This document shows, one piece after another, positions 26,781 to 40,300 of a stretch of DNA of 64,000 bases. The stretch is taken from NCBI GenBank assembly GCA_033002965.1, contig JAURVB010002111.1, positions 1 through 64,000 of the forward strand, read 5' to 3'. The stretch comes from Piper betle (taxonomy: Eukaryota > Streptophyta > Magnoliopsida > Piperales > Piperaceae). The position numbers and the translations under genes were made by a program. How positions within the stretch are numbered: the first letter of the stretch is position 1; each line of letters begins with the position of its first letter. The notes under the pieces are model-generated. The model worked only from the letters and a program-made list of their open reading frames with translations. It was not told where the DNA came from and did not search any database.

Positions 26781-27540
26781 TTGGTCAGATAGTGCACTGG
26801 AGGTAATTAGGATTAATTTCGGATAAATAAACGCTAGTGACTTCCAAAGCACGATGTGCAGGTAGGACCCACCCGGGCGAGTGAAATTACTAATATAACC
26901 CTCAACGGCGTTACGCTGGCTTGCGTGCACTGACAAGTTAACCCCACCCGTTTAGATTCGCCACAAAAAATGGGCCGAGACACTCAACTAATGAAATTGG
27001 ATTAAGACATTAAGCATTGTTTAGTGGGGAGCTGATTGAATGTAAGCATCAACGCCCAATTACTCGCCCCTTTGAAATGGCGACGTCGTTGTGGCCTTAA
27101 GAAAATTACCCCTCATTAAATACTCGTATTGGTAATTTTAAAATTTTAACAAATAGATACTATTAGTATCGGTACATATTTACTTGCTCATTGAATCTTA
27201 CAACCAAGTTGGTTGGAGGACCTTAGGTTAGATTTTTATTCCGAGTCTATATCGGATGATGTATAATATAATCAACATGTCATTTTCTATGGTTTGACAT
27301 TATTTAGATTCTAATCTTAATATATTAGGCATTTTAATGAAATAATTGATTGTCACTATCTCACCCACCCTAAATTATTCCTTCATAAAAAACAAAGAGA
27401 ATAATATAAATTTGGAAGTACATGGCAGTGAAGTTATATTATAAGTTCTATTCATTAGATATTATATTCGTAGATTGTTTTTTAAGGTTTTGTAATGCAT
27501 GGAAGATTCTAAATTATTTATAATAAAAAATATACGCATT

Positions 27541-27776
27541 ATTTAGTTTTATTAGTAATTTGAGATTAATGGTGTTTAGAGTTAAATTATAAAAAGTTTT
27601 CTTTAAGTCTTTATGTTTAAATTAGGCAAAGTCATTAGTTTCCAACTAAAAAATATATATGTTTTATTTAGTTTTATTAAAAATTTGAAATTAACGATAT
27701 CTAGAGTTAAATTGGAAAAGTTTTATTTGAGAGTTTATGTTTAAATTAGGCAAAGGTCATTGTTTTCCAACTAAAA
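27541..27776. repeat. Diverged tandem duplication, 2 x about 115 bp
   Basis: Units at about 27541-27661 and 27667-27776 share 'GAGTTAAATT', 'TTTATGTTTAAATTAGGCAA' and 'TTCCAACTAAAA'. They differ by many substitutions, so the event is old. Confidence 0.75.
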
Positions 27777-29805
27777 GTAAACTTACAGTTATTATTGGAG
27801 GCGGTTAATTGAATTTTTATGGATACATGTTTAGAGCATGAACTTTCAATTGATTATTAAATAATTTTATTATTTTGGGCCCATTCCAAACTTTTTATTT
27901 TGCTTCTTTTTTAGTTTCTTCTTTGTAATTGTTTAAAGTGCCTTGATTTTTTTATTACTTTTTTATTATGCGTGTAATATTTCTTAACTTAGTCACATAT
28001 CTAATATTTATTTAGAGTAAAATTTAGTATATCGGTAAAAATGATTTATAAATCTTTAATGTGGATTAATTATTTAAAAAAATTGTATTGGATGGTAAGC
28101 TGGATATTGGCTAGGCTACTTATTATACGGGCCGGGGTCAAACCAAGTGAATAGTAAGAATTTTGAAGATAGATTTTCTTTAGACAAGTAGAATTTGATA
28201 TTCTTAAATTATTCCCATGTCTCGTACTTAGTAGGGGTAAGATTGATATATTAGCAGATTTTATTTTGAATGAATCTAAAATACCACTTAAAAGATGAGT
28301 TTGGATGAAAAATATAGTAAGACCGAGTCCAAGATAAAATTCTAATATCTTAATATGTATCTATTAGTGCTTGAGTTTTTGAACACTAAATAAATTTGTT
28401 TTTTATCTAATTTAAAATAATCTTAATAAAATCTAAATTTTACTTATATAACAAAATCATTAAAAAAAATAAACCAAGTCTTAACCATAATATGAATATA
28501 TTCAAATTATATTACACACAACTGTGTCTATGGGTGTTCACTTGGACTCGAATTTGTTTGATGTTTGGCTTGATTTTGCTTGAGTAGCAATTAGAACCTA
28601 AACTTAAGTCAAGTTAGCACGAGTACATGTCCGTTTGACTCTCTCAACTCGATGCTTGATATTGTGCATTTAATAATATATTATATGTATTTTTTATATA
28701 GTTATTTACATAGTAATGCAATATTTTCGTGCACAAATAAATTATTTGGTGTATAATTCATGTGAAGTAGAACTATTTAGTCTCTTAAAACCAATTTTAT
28801 TTTAATTAATTATATTAAAAAATATAAATATAAATAAACACAACTATAGTTGCAAAAAATAGAATTAGATGTTGAATCAGATTGGAAATGAGTCTTTAAA
28901 TTGATTTGATTTATAAAAAATGGGACAAAAATCAGTTTACTTGAATCGGTCAAAATCGATGAGTTATTACTTATAAAATATTTTATTTTGATGTTATGGT
29001 ATGTATTATATTTTATAGTATTTTTTCATATTTTTTTTAAAAAAATTGAATCATTTAAAATTAATTATTATTTTTTACTTGAGTTAGAATTAAGTCAACT
29101 TTTAATTACGCGGATGCCACCGACTATTTATTTACCTTTGATTTTCTCTTCTCATTCACTGATGTGTCGCACCTCTTTCACCCCTGCCAATACCACCTCC
29201 AACTGTCGTGCCGCTGTCGCTCCCCCATATGCCCTCAGCCGGCCTGGCCCGGCCCTACCCCGCCTACCCCTGTTGTGGTCTCCCTCCCCTCGGTCATCAC
29301 CCTCGCCGCCTAGTCCCCCCCCCGCCCTGTCCCTCACCACCCTTTCGAATCGATTCAAATCGGCTAATTCACGGATTGATTCAAATATACTAATTTATCA
29401 ATCAATTTTTATTATGACCAATTTGCATATTTTTTTAAAATAGAATCCTTCCAAATGGAATCGGCTTATTTTTCTAACAATGAGTACAACTCAAGTTTTT
29501 TTGTATTCAACTCAAACTTGGTTTGGTTCGAAATCGGATGAACTTGGATCAAATTCAAAAATAAATAAATCGAATTTAACTACAGGTAAATTAGACTTAA
29601 CTCGTTTGATTAGCACCGGTTAGATAGCGGGAGCAATGGCCAAAGCGGATGTTATCCCATTAGGGGCAATAGCGTCATTCTGCCCGAAACGCGGCGAAAA
29701 TGCCGCCCGTTCTCCATCCATTTCGAAGGGTAGCTAAGTCATTTCACAGGCGCCCATGGGACAAACGGCGCAAGCTCAACCCGCCCTCGCCCACCCCCAA
29801 AATCC

Positions 29806-29813
29806 TATATAAG
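29806..29813 (+). promoter_or_regulatory. TATA box of the dihydroxyacetone kinase gene
   Basis: TATATAAG lies about 190 bp upstream of the start codon at the left edge of a GC-rich leader. That leader holds a short CCGCTTCCG repeat (about 29880-29920). Confidence 0.6.
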
Positions 29814-29998
29814 CACAAGCCACTGCTTCGAGGGAGCGCTCTTCGTAGCCCCTGCTCCGCCCTGCGCTTTTCTCGCTCCGCCGTTTCCGCCGCTTCCGCC
29901 GCTTCCGCCGCTTCCGCCGCCGTGCCCCGCCGTGCTCCGCCGTGGATGGTAGAGCGGCCGCCGATTTCCAGTGGAGATCGTCGCGTCTTCCGTTCGCT

Positions 29999-32900
29999 AT
30001 GGCCTTCAACGCCAAGAAGCTCATCAACAACCCCAGCGGTTTGCTTCTGCTGCCGCTTTTTCTTCTTCTCGCCGGTTTCTTGCATTGTCTTTGTGTGGAT
30101 TGGGTGGGGTTTCGGTTCGGTTGTAGAATTTTTTCGGGGATATATTGTGGCCGATCGATGTTTGGATTCGTGCTTGCATTGTGTTCTATGTTTTGGAAGC
30201 TCGGTGTGAGAAGATTGAGGAGTTTCGGGGAAGTTTTCGTTTGATTCGTGATTTTTTTTAAAGTGAAATGACGTGGCCGGGTGTTTGTGTTGTGTTTGGG
30301 AATGCGCTTGCGATGAGCTCGGTTTGAGAAGATTGTGGAGATTCGGTAGATGTTTTTGTTCGATTCTTGATTTGTTTGTTGAATTGGGGATGGCGATTGG
30401 TGTTTGTGATGTGTATGTTTGTTTTTGTTTGGATATGCAAATGCATTGTGTTTGTGGTTTGGGTGCTCCGTTTGTGAAGATTGTGGAGTTGAAATGTTTT
30501 TGACGAAATGTATTTGCCGATCCATGTTTGTGTTGTTTCTGTTTCTTTTGGATTTGTGCTTGCATTGTGTTTGAAGCAAGAAAGTTTTCTTCCCGTGCCG
30601 ATCCGTTTTTTTGTTGTCTTTTTTTTATCTGTGACAGGTTTTCGAGTTCGAAGTGAGAGGATTGGGGAGATTCGGTTGAGGTTTTGTTTGATTTTTATTA
30701 TTTGGTGAAATGCGGTAGCCGATCGCGGTTTGTGTTGTATGTTATTTGTTGATTTGGGCTTGCATTGCGATTGCGTTCCGCGGAATGGGTTTTTGATTAG
30801 GATTTTATGTTCGTCCTTTGAATCGATGTCTCTGGTTGTTGTTTTGACTTCAGATGTGGTAACGGAGTTCATCGAGGGTTTGGTGGAGACGTATCCGGGT
30901 TTGCAGTATTTGGACGGTTTCACGGAGGTGATAGATTTGTATACTTTTTTGTTAGATTGTGAGCTCAATCGTCTCTGATTTGGTGGATTTCTTAGTAAGA
31001 ATTCTAGTTTCTTGTAAATTGGCAGGTCAAGGTTGTTCTTCGTGCAGATGTTTCTGGAGCCATTTACAATAAGGTTGCAGTCATTTCCGGTGAGTTGATT
31101 AAGTCTCCATCCTGGAATGTCGGATCTCTTCAAGGACTTGGAGCATGCCTGGATATTATGTTGTATTGAGGTTTCTCAGTGCCCCAATTATAAATGGATT
31201 GGCTAGATAAAACAAAATTGAATGTACTCTAATCATGCTCTACCAGTGTGGTTGTTGATTGCACTTCTTTGATCATCTGTAGCTGCTTATTCCTAGATCA
31301 ACTTGTATTTGTTGTATGCATGCGATGCATTTTTAAGTTAGTTAAGTGTTTTTGGGGAAGCTTGCTTCAATCCGTCCATGTTGTCGTCCTTTATGGAAGC
31401 TCCTTACTTATGAACAGACATAGGACAACGCCTATTTCCTATGGCAACGAATGACACATGCAGTTTACCATGCAGCATTTGTATTTCGAACAATTGACTA
31501 AGTAATATTCAACATGGTATCTAATGTTTCGTGGAAATTTAGTGGAGGATTTTAATGGTTGCTTATTACTTTTAGTTCATATTCCTTTGTTTGATGTGGT
31601 TTAATCAATTGGGTTTCTTCACTATTTAGGGGGTGGGAGTGGGCATGAACCTGCTCATGCTGGATTCGTAGGGGAGGGGATGCTGACAGCAGCTATTTGT
31701 GGAGATATTTTCACCTCTCCTCCAGTCAATTCCATATTAGCTGTAAGGCTCCACCAGTTTCTATGATTCTCCATTCTCCTGTTTTATTTGTATTTCTTGC
31801 TAGTAGGTTGAATCTTGGGATCAACCCGGTTTCTTTAAATTTTGTTCCTTTCTTTCAGGCTATTCGGGCTGTGACTGGTACTATGGGATGCCTTCTTATT
31901 GTGAAGGTACTAAATTTTCCATTAGCAGACATTGAGCTTCTTGTTGTAAGCTTAAAATATGCCTAACTGTGGAGTGATGCAATGGCTTTATTGTAAATGT
32001 GAGATTCACTTATTTTGTACAATATTATATTTTTGTTTCTTCAGGATAACCCTCATGTATTTTACATGGTATCACTGAAATACATGTTGGACCTTCCATT
32101 CAAGTAAAATTTTACTTCTGGATTTGACAGAACTATACTGGAGACAGATTAAACTTTGGCTTAGCTGCTGAAGAAGCAAAATCTGAAGGCTATAAAATAG
32201 AGGTCTCTTTCATCATAATCAGGTTATTTATTATTTTTGTAATATTATTTATTAATAGTCCACAAGAAAAAGATACTTGCAGACTGTCATTGTTGGAGAT
32301 GATTGTGCTCTTCCGCCGCCTCGTGGCATTGCTGGACGCCGAGGATTAGCAGGGACAGTTCTAGTTCATAAGGCACTCTTTTTTTATCCTTTTTTCTCCC
32401 GTTTATGCATTTAGTACATTAGTTTTTTTAAAAAAATCTTTTGTTGTATTCACCTTTAGGACATATATTCCTACTTTTAAAGTTATACTGCAATACAGGA
32501 AAGGCTAGTCTTTGAAATTTATATATATTCGTTTTCTTTTATAGCTTGTAAGCAGGTTGTTTGCTAGCATAGTTGAAATTTCTATATTGCAGTATTCTTT
32601 ATACTACTTCCAAGAAATACAGTTTAAGACCTGTTGTATGACAGGTAGCAGGGGCAGCGGCTTCTGCTGGCCTATCTCTTGCCGAAGTTGCTGCAGAAGC
32701 AAAGCGAGCATCGGAGATGGTTGGCACAATGGGTGTAGCACTTTCAGTTTGTACGCTTCCTGGTCAAGTTGCGTCTGATCGTTTGGGTCCAGGAAAGATG
32801 GAGTTAGGCCTTGGAATTGTAAGTTATTGTTGCTGGTTTGATTTCTTTTCTCCTGATAATGCTACTTATTCTCTCAAATGCTTCTTATTATTTATTTCAA

Positions 32901-35900
32901 CTAGCAAATCTTTTATTTGTGCATATTATATATTATCAGATTGAATTGTGCAAATTAGTTGACTGACAGCTAAATTTTTTACAGCATGGAGAACCAGGGG
33001 CTGCTATGGTTGATATCCAGCCCGTTGACGTAATTGTATCTCATGTCCTGCAGCAAATCCTATCAACGGTCAGCTTTGCTTCACAATTTGCCCTGTTACT
33101 TCTTCCTATCTTTATATTTGCAGCAAATTATGTGTTACTGGAAAAGGAATGAACAAGGGTGTTTTTTATACAGATATATCTCATTTAGGTTGATTTTTGT
33201 ATTACACATGTTCATGTATTTTATAGTGTCCTTTTCCCTTTGTGTGTGTGTGTGTGTCTAATTTTTCATAGATGGAAAGATGGTACCAACTAGTCTTTAC
33301 TCATTAAATGGGTTATGTTTCACTTGCTTACTTTCAGGAAACTGGATATGTGCCTATCAAGCGAGGAAGTAGAGTTGTTTTATTAATCAATGGGTAGGCT
33401 GATTTGTTTTACTCATGCAATTTGTTGTGTAGAGTTGAAAACTTAGAGCAAATTGTAACACACATCCTGCTTTTATCATTGATCTCGCTGTACAAATCAT
33501 TGAATCATTTGATGTTTATAAGTGCTAAGAGAATTTACATATTTTCCTAAATACACCTAAACCATTTTGATTATTGAACTCAATGGTATTCAATCTCTGG
33601 GAATAATCCAATTGTTTCATATGCGTAATCATGTATCAGCATGAACAATAGTAATGTTAGCTATCTGACTAGATTGTACTCTTTTGAGGGGATATAAATC
33701 TTGAAATTTGCTGCATAGTTTTGCTTGATGAGAATGCTATTCTTGATGATGGGACATTAGGTAAGCAATAGTTGTCTTTTCTATGTAAAGATCTTGTAAA
33801 GAAAGTGTTTATTCAGAATCATGCATTGAATGCTGCGATAAATGTAACAGATTAGGGGCCACTTCTACAATCGAGTTGATGATTGCAACAGGGAAGGCTG
33901 TTGCTCGATTGCAAGTGGATCATGGATTGGCAGTTGATAGAGTATATACTGGATCTTTTATGACGTCTCTTGATATGCTAGGTTTGATTTACATCTACAG
34001 TTTGGTTTTGTTCTTTAGTTATAAATCTAATTGATAAGACTTCATTTTGTTTAGCCTTTCTTTGGCAGGGTTCTCTATCACCATAATGAAAGCAGATCCG
34101 TTAATTTTGCAACGGTTGGATGCTCCTACAAAAGCTCCTTCTTGGCCCGTTGGTGTTGCTGGTAGGATAATGATATTGCCTATCTCATTATCAAATTTTC
34201 CTAGATGAATCTTAGGTTTAAGAAGCATGCTTGATCAGGTATGATTATTTAGATTTAATCTTACATATGCATCTTAGAATTTTCTGTTTCTAAGTGATTG
34301 ATGTAATTCCCTTATGTTTCCTCATTATAGGCACTGCACTCACTCATCATGGCAACAATATTCTGTTTAAGTGATTGATGTAATTCCCTTGTGTTTCCTC
34401 ATTATGGTCACTGCGTTCACTCATCATACACATGCTTTGTATGACATCATTGTGTTAGGATGCATCTTGTAACAGGCAATTCTTATCTGTGAGTTTTGTG
34501 AGTTGAAGTATGTATTCCTTGCTTTTCAATCAATGAATGAAATTATCAAGTAAGACTAGTTTTTAGTGCTTGGTGTATCTAGGAGGTACCAACTCTGACG
34601 ATGATGGATTTGCCCGCATTTACTTTCAAACTTAATGTGGGCGCCCAATGAGAAGCGTGTCGTCGATTACCCTAAATCAATCTTGATCCTTATTATTATG
34701 TGTGTTATAATTTAGTAATGGATGGTTTAATGCTTGATGTTTGCATTTTAAATCTTGTGATTGACATTGTCTTTTGTGGTGTTACTCATTAGCATTGAGA
34801 TCATTATTGCCTTGTTCTCACTTCATTTTTTATCGAAGCAGTAACCTTATAATCTACTTAATTATTGTCTGAAGTTCCTTTGCTATTGCAGGTGATCGCC
34901 CTCCCACTAAAATACCAATCCCAATGCCACCAATCAGTTCGGCAAGAAGTGGGGAGGTAGCATTTAATAACTTATGTTTGCTCTTAATCTTTTCTTGTAC
35001 AGGCTCGTTATGAATTTGCCCATTTAAAACAATCGTGCTTTTATAATCATCAATGTATGATTTCACCTACGTGGATTGCAAGCTGAATTTTGTATTGTCA
35101 ATTAACTGATGCAAACCTGGTAGGAATTACTAGAGTGTAGACACAATCTCGTATCTTATCTCTTGGGTTTTCTGAATCTTCAACGAAGAAGAAGAAGAAG
35201 AAGAATAAAGATATTAAGTAGAACAACTAGTAAATAAAACCTTTTCTCTTCAAGTTTTCTGATTCTCTACAAGCATATTAGATTTGCATATTTATAGAAA
35301 GAGAAAAGACCATAGTCTTTGGTCAAAGTTGAAGCGCCCTAATAAAGACTTAGACTTGACCAAGACTTAAAGACTCCTAAAAGGAAGCCTCCTAATGAAG
35401 GCCCAACTTAATACAAGACTAAATAAAAAAAATAATTTCCATCATCAATATATACAAAATATTTCCATCATTCAAATAATTTCCATCAAGACTAAATATA
35501 CAAAATATTTCCATCATCAATAACTTCCATGATTTAGATGTTGATATTTGGTTGTAAAGGCATACTTCCAAGAAGTTATTTTGTCTTGTACACTCATTAC
35601 TCATCATCTAGTAGTAACCAAAAAATCAATGTTGTCTTCTATACATTATAATCATCATCCAGTATTAACCAACTGTCTGTTTTTTATAGGCTCCAAATCG
35701 GCCCTTAGAGCTTAATGAACAAGGTCGTTTGCTTGAGGCCGCCATACTAGCAGGAACAACTGAAATTCTTGCTATGAAAGATACTCTAAATGAATGGGAC
35801 CACAAAGTAGGAGACGGTGATTGTGGGTCAACTGTAAGTTTAAGTTGATTCATGTACTCATCCAGTTCATCCTTTTTGTAGGACAAAAGATATTTTAAGA

Positions 35901-37399
35901 TTCTGATTGGCAATCTTATCTTGTAGATGTGTAGAGGGGCAGCAGCGATAATGGATGACATGAAAAAATTGTAAGTAAAATTTGAAACGAGTTATTTTTT
36001 TATATGTCCATTGTCACCATCATCTTGCACTTAATCCCAAATAAATGCAATCTGAACATGGACTATGAACATCCATATCCTTCCCTGATCACCATCCACG
36101 GTCGTGGCCTTCATTTGCATCTTTCTTTTGTGGATCACATACTATCAAATCAATCTTATATTGTATAATTTTGAAGCTCTTGAAGAAATTGATCTTTTTC
36201 TTTTTTTCTTTTCTGTAGTTATCCTCTGAATGATGCTGCCGAGACTGTGAATGAAATTGGGGCTTCTGTTAGAAGGGTTATGGGAGGAACAAGTGGGATC
36301 TTGTAATGTGTTTATTGTAGCTTTCCATAATATTGCAATGATGTCTTTCCAGTTGCAAAAGTCTTCAAAATTATATTGCAATGCGTTCAAATTTTTTTCA
36401 GTGGTCTATCCAATTTTCCAACATCAGAATGTTTAGTCTCATTGAACATAATTATTGACAAGTTGTTTACACAGATATGACATATTTTGCAAGGCATCGG
36501 TTGCGAAGTTGAAAGAGAGCACTTCATCAATCATTACTGCTAAGCAATGTGAGATATTTCATGTCCTTGGGTTATTTGATAAACTTTTGTCTTCCATCTA
36601 CTTTGTATTGGAAACAAGAACTTGGTTGTTGATTCCCTACCGAAATAATTGCAGAAATGCATTGTTTTTTTATTTTTGATGGCTGAGAGTTGATTTATCT
36701 TTGGTGAAGGGCTTGATGCTTTTGAAGCTGCCATTGCTGCTGTTAGTAAATATGGAGGTGCTATGGCTGGTTATCGGACAATGTTGGATGCTCTAATTCC
36801 AGCTTCCATTGTTCTGCGGGAGGTAAGCGGTGATAATAATTTGGTTTGTATCTGCTATTTCAGGTTTCTAACATTGATTCTGACCTGACAGAGCCTTGAC
36901 ACTGGTATCGATTCTTCAACTGCGTTTCTTCAATCGGCTGAAGCTGCTTTGAGTGGCGCTGAATCTACCAAACAAATGACGCCGCAGGTAATGGTCTCAG
37001 TGCTTAATTTGGATTTTTATTCATAGAGGGTGGTTACCTCATTTGCTCACTTGTTAGATACTGTCATGACCGTCAATGCTTTCTGTCGCATTCTTGTAAA
37101 ATTGGGCAAGATTTACATGAACTTCTCACATAGGTCACAGCAAAATCTTCATTTTGAAATTTGTTTTATATCTTCCCCAATTTCTTTTAAGTGGACTCTT
37201 TTTTGAGCTGTGTGAACGGCAATAACTTATGTTGACGGGTAATGACATTATTTAATGATAATATTTTCTGCAGGCTGGTCGTTCAACATATGTGTCAGGA
37301 GAAGTTCTGTCATCAGTTCCGGATCCTGGAGCGATGGCTGCAGCCGCATGGTACCGGGCTGCCGCTCTTGCAGTTGACAAGGAAATAAAGCAATCATGA
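29999..37399 (+). CDS. Dihydroxyacetone kinase (ATP-dependent, two-domain)
   Basis: The enzyme phosphorylates dihydroxyacetone, and often glyceraldehyde, with ATP. Twenty exons: 29999-30038, 30854-30927, 31026-31089, 31630-31742, 31859-31906, 32131-32202, 32283-32372, 32645-32818, 32985-33068, 33338-33393, 33851-33981, 34069-34161, 34892-34956, 35690-35833, 35927-35970, 36219-36302, 36475-36548, 36710-36822, 36892-36987 and 37274-37399. They sum to 1785 nt, exactly 594 residues plus stop, with all phases matching. The N-terminal DhaK domain has [17 protein letters not shown] (residues 60-76) and GIHGEPG, with His226 in the position of the His that binds substrate covalently. The C-terminal DhaL domain has [10 protein letters not shown], with Asp405, 410 and 412 spaced like the Mg-ATP ligands, and GGTSGILY. 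The start [13 protein letters not shown] is the usual family start. There is no targeting signal, so it is probably cytosolic. Intron 7 has a GC donor. It appears functional. Confidence 0.97.
33240..33257. repeat. (TG)n microsatellite
   Basis: About nine TG units lie in intron 9 of the dihydroxyacetone kinase gene. Confidence 0.9.
34281..34427. repeat. Tandem duplication in intron 12 of the kinase gene
   Basis: A unit of about 75 bp is present twice (about 34281-34350 and 34361-34427). Shared blocks include 'AAGTGATTGATGTAATTCCC' and 'GTTTCCTCATTAT'. Divergence is low. Confidence 0.85.
35130..35640 (-). mobile_element. Possible LTR fragment in intron 13 of the kinase gene
   Basis: This stretch has a GAA microsatellite (35184-35205), a TATTTATAG motif, and runs of 'ACTCCTAAAAGGAAGCCTCCT' type and 'ATATTTCCATCAT' repeats (three near copies, 35440-35530). 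Such features are common in the R/U5 part of plant Ty1-copia LTRs read on the other strand. I see no second LTR, primer site or coding remnant, so it could be a solo LTR or just intron sequence. Confidence 0.3.
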
Positions 37400-40300
37400 T
37401 AATTGCCTATTGCGATCAGCTCGGCACCTGCTTTTTTGTCCCATACGTCAAAATTTTAACGTCATTTCATGCAGAGTGTTTTTTTCTTCTCTTGGTCCTT
37501 TTTTTCTTTTTTTGGGACTACACGAGGTCGTCATTAGCTTCCCGCACATAAGCTGAGAAAGCGTTTCATACTAACACTCGTACTTATAAAGATTGTGATG
37601 GTTGATTTTAATCCTCGGTATGCTTGACCAATTAAAGCCTTTCATTTGCTGTCATCCCGTATGTATCGTACCGAGCGTGTAAAAGCTAATTTTCTTTTGT
37701 AGAATTTTGTTGTTTTTTTTACTGTTTGGAAATGTGGATTACATGTTTTAGGTGACTGTCGCAACATCTTTAACATCACTGCGTGCTTGCTCATGGTTTC
37801 TTGAATTCTGCTTTGCGTTTGTTCCTAAAATAATTCCTTAATAGCGTGCCATTTCTGGACTGGTCTTGAGAGGGTCAGAATTTGGATTTTGAAAAATCTG
37901 TTATGATCATCTAGAATTACACTAGAGTGGAAACTAGATAAATCATGCAGACCGTGTTTTGGGCTCGACTAAGCTATATTAGTCATCATTCCGGGGACGA
38001 ATGTTGGTACCGTGTTAAGAAATGCACCATAAATGTTGCCTAAGGTTATTGTGAAATGAATTTCTTGATGACCGGTGATTTATCACCCTTATAAATCGGG
38101 ATTAAGGCTAATAAAACCCCTGTACTATGAAGAAAGACCGAGACTTTGAACCTCCATCTTATGGATAATGTTTCGGATGTTTTCCATCTTTCTTCCTGCG
38201 ACGAATGATGGAGGCCGAAGTGTTTCTCCCTCTCTTGCATAATGACAAATGGTAGGTCCAAGGTCGGTCGAGTACCCATGCAGCAAACGAGAAAAAGAAT
38301 CGTACTTTAGACAATTTTTCTTTGTATCGGTCCTCATATACGGCTTACTATAATGAAGAAAATGCTGGGTTCTCGGCCAACTTGTCCTCTATGTTTTGGT
38401 TGCTGACTTCAAGACCAGAGGCTTAATGGCCATGGTAGGCAGCTACCATCCTTTGGGACTTCCGAGCCCATTGTTTCAGACGACGGAGGGGACATCTCAA
38501 CAACTTGCTAACATCCCATTGAGGACGGTATATGATACAATGTAGTATTTCTTAGAAAAGTTTTGGCTCCTCCTGTTGGAGACGCCAATGTCGTTGATCC
38601 TCGGGAAGATCAATGATGGGGAAGCAAGGCGTCCCCCCTGTGGTCGCCATTGGGAGGTGTCCACAACCCTTCTATTTCTTATTAATTAAGAATTTAATGT
38701 GTATTTTAGGGATTTATTAGTAGTTTTTTATATTTATTTTAGGGTACTTTAGAGAGTCCCTTGATTAGAACTTTTCTTAGTTCACCAATAAATAAGTTAA
38801 TTATTGAGGGGCCATGAATTGTGGACTGGTCAGATTCTATGGGGACTCAATTCTAAGGTTGCAATTTATTTTTTGCAGTCTTGTCATGCCTTGTTATCTT
38901 GTGCATAGACTTGAGTGAGTGATTCACCCGGACGTTTCATTTTCCACCTAAGCATTCATGTACTGTCACAAGTGCAACCTTATTCGTCGGAAGAGAGATG
39001 AACCTAAGCAGGATGTCTGCCAGAAGCTTCTTCGTGCAAACACGCCTTCTCTGTTTCTGCTCCCAAATTCTGGGTTGTATATTCATTTGACAATGGTATA
39101 AAATCGGTGGGCAATTGTTTGATGGATTGGTAGCTAGAAGCTACCAATCACCAACAATGACATTTGACAATAAAATCATAGAGGAGAACGCTATAACAAC
39201 CATGGGGGGAGTGTTCGTCAATGCAATAACTATGAACTAATAAAAAAACAAGGGTAGTTGTGATGCTCCTTTCTGTCAATTGAATTGAGCAATCAAGACA
39301 GATGAATAGAATAAAAGGAGAGACTAACAAAGAACCCAAAAATGATGGCTGTTGAAGTAGATAGGTCATGCAATTCTTTATTAGTGCGCAAATGATAAGC
39401 CTTATCCTATTGAGGAATCGATGAATTGGCTAGTCATGATCAGATTACATGCATTAGTGTCTATAATTTTCTTGGTTATGTTAATAAAGATGGAGGAACC
39501 TCTTTGAGACAGAGAATTGATTTGATCAGAATCAAATGCGGATAAAAGGCTAAGTGCCTTCTTTTCTTTCCTACTGGGATCGTTTCACCTTAAATTAAGA
39601 GATTTTTTATTTTGATAAGACTAAAAAATTATACTGCCTTAACATTGAGAGAGATTAACCCAACTAACTTACTAAGTTAAAAATAACTTTGGATTATTCT
39701 CTTCTACAAAATTAATAACATTGTAACATGCCAAATGATTATGCTTGTTTTTTTGTCATCTTTGTCATAGATCATTTTAGTTAATTTATCATATTGACCT
39801 TATTTGCAAGCTATATCATTTCAATCATGGTTGTATAATGTGTTTATAGGCAATTTAATACAAAAAAAATTCATGGCAAAAAACCTAAAAACTATTCCTA
39901 AAAATATGGTCATATTGTATCAATGAATTATAGAAAAAAGCATGTTAATAAACATATCAAATTAAAGTGAGAGCATATAGCAAAAAGAAGAAATAGATGG
40001 AATGTCACATCTTCACTCTTGTGCTTTATGGAATCACTTTGTGAACAACCACTTTTATTTTTATTTTTTCAAAAAAAAGAAGATCTCTTTATTATGTTAG
40101 GGTTTGTGGCCACACGTGTGGGAGAAGTCTTTTATTTAGGCCAAATAAAATGATGGACAGACTGGCTTGTGGGCCAGAGACAAAGCACCGACTCCCACTT
40201 TGGTAAATGGGCCCATGTGGGATGGGCCCAAAGTCTGACGCCACTTTGCTTCGCTTCTAGTCCATGCCAAAGCGCTTGCCTCTCGGACTGCCCTTCCTCT

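Larger units (their letters stand above)
24283..29690. other. Intergenic region with repeats and a promoter-like island
   Basis: No supportable gene. Contents: the 3' region of the hydrolase; a GC-richer promoter-like island at 26590-26960; a duplicated block at 27541-27776; TTGAACTCGA-type motif clusters at 28530-28680 and 29480-29600 flanking a C-rich core at 29150-29360; otherwise AT-rich DNA. Confidence 0.55.

Noticed and set aside
28988..29443. 151-codon plus-strand frame
   Set aside because: It crosses an AT-rich stretch and a C-rich low-complexity core. The Pro/Ser-rich part reflects base composition, and no conserved motif is present.
29744..31133. Three long minus-strand open frames (267-291 codons)
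   Set aside because: They lie antisense to the kinase first exon and intron 1. Their Lys/Thr/Gln/His-rich, repetitive content mirrors a T- and G-rich intron, with no domain or start context.
37950..39400. Possible eroded LTR retroelement
   Set aside because: The composition is suggestive, but no terminal repeats, primer site, purine tract or polymerase motif could be found.
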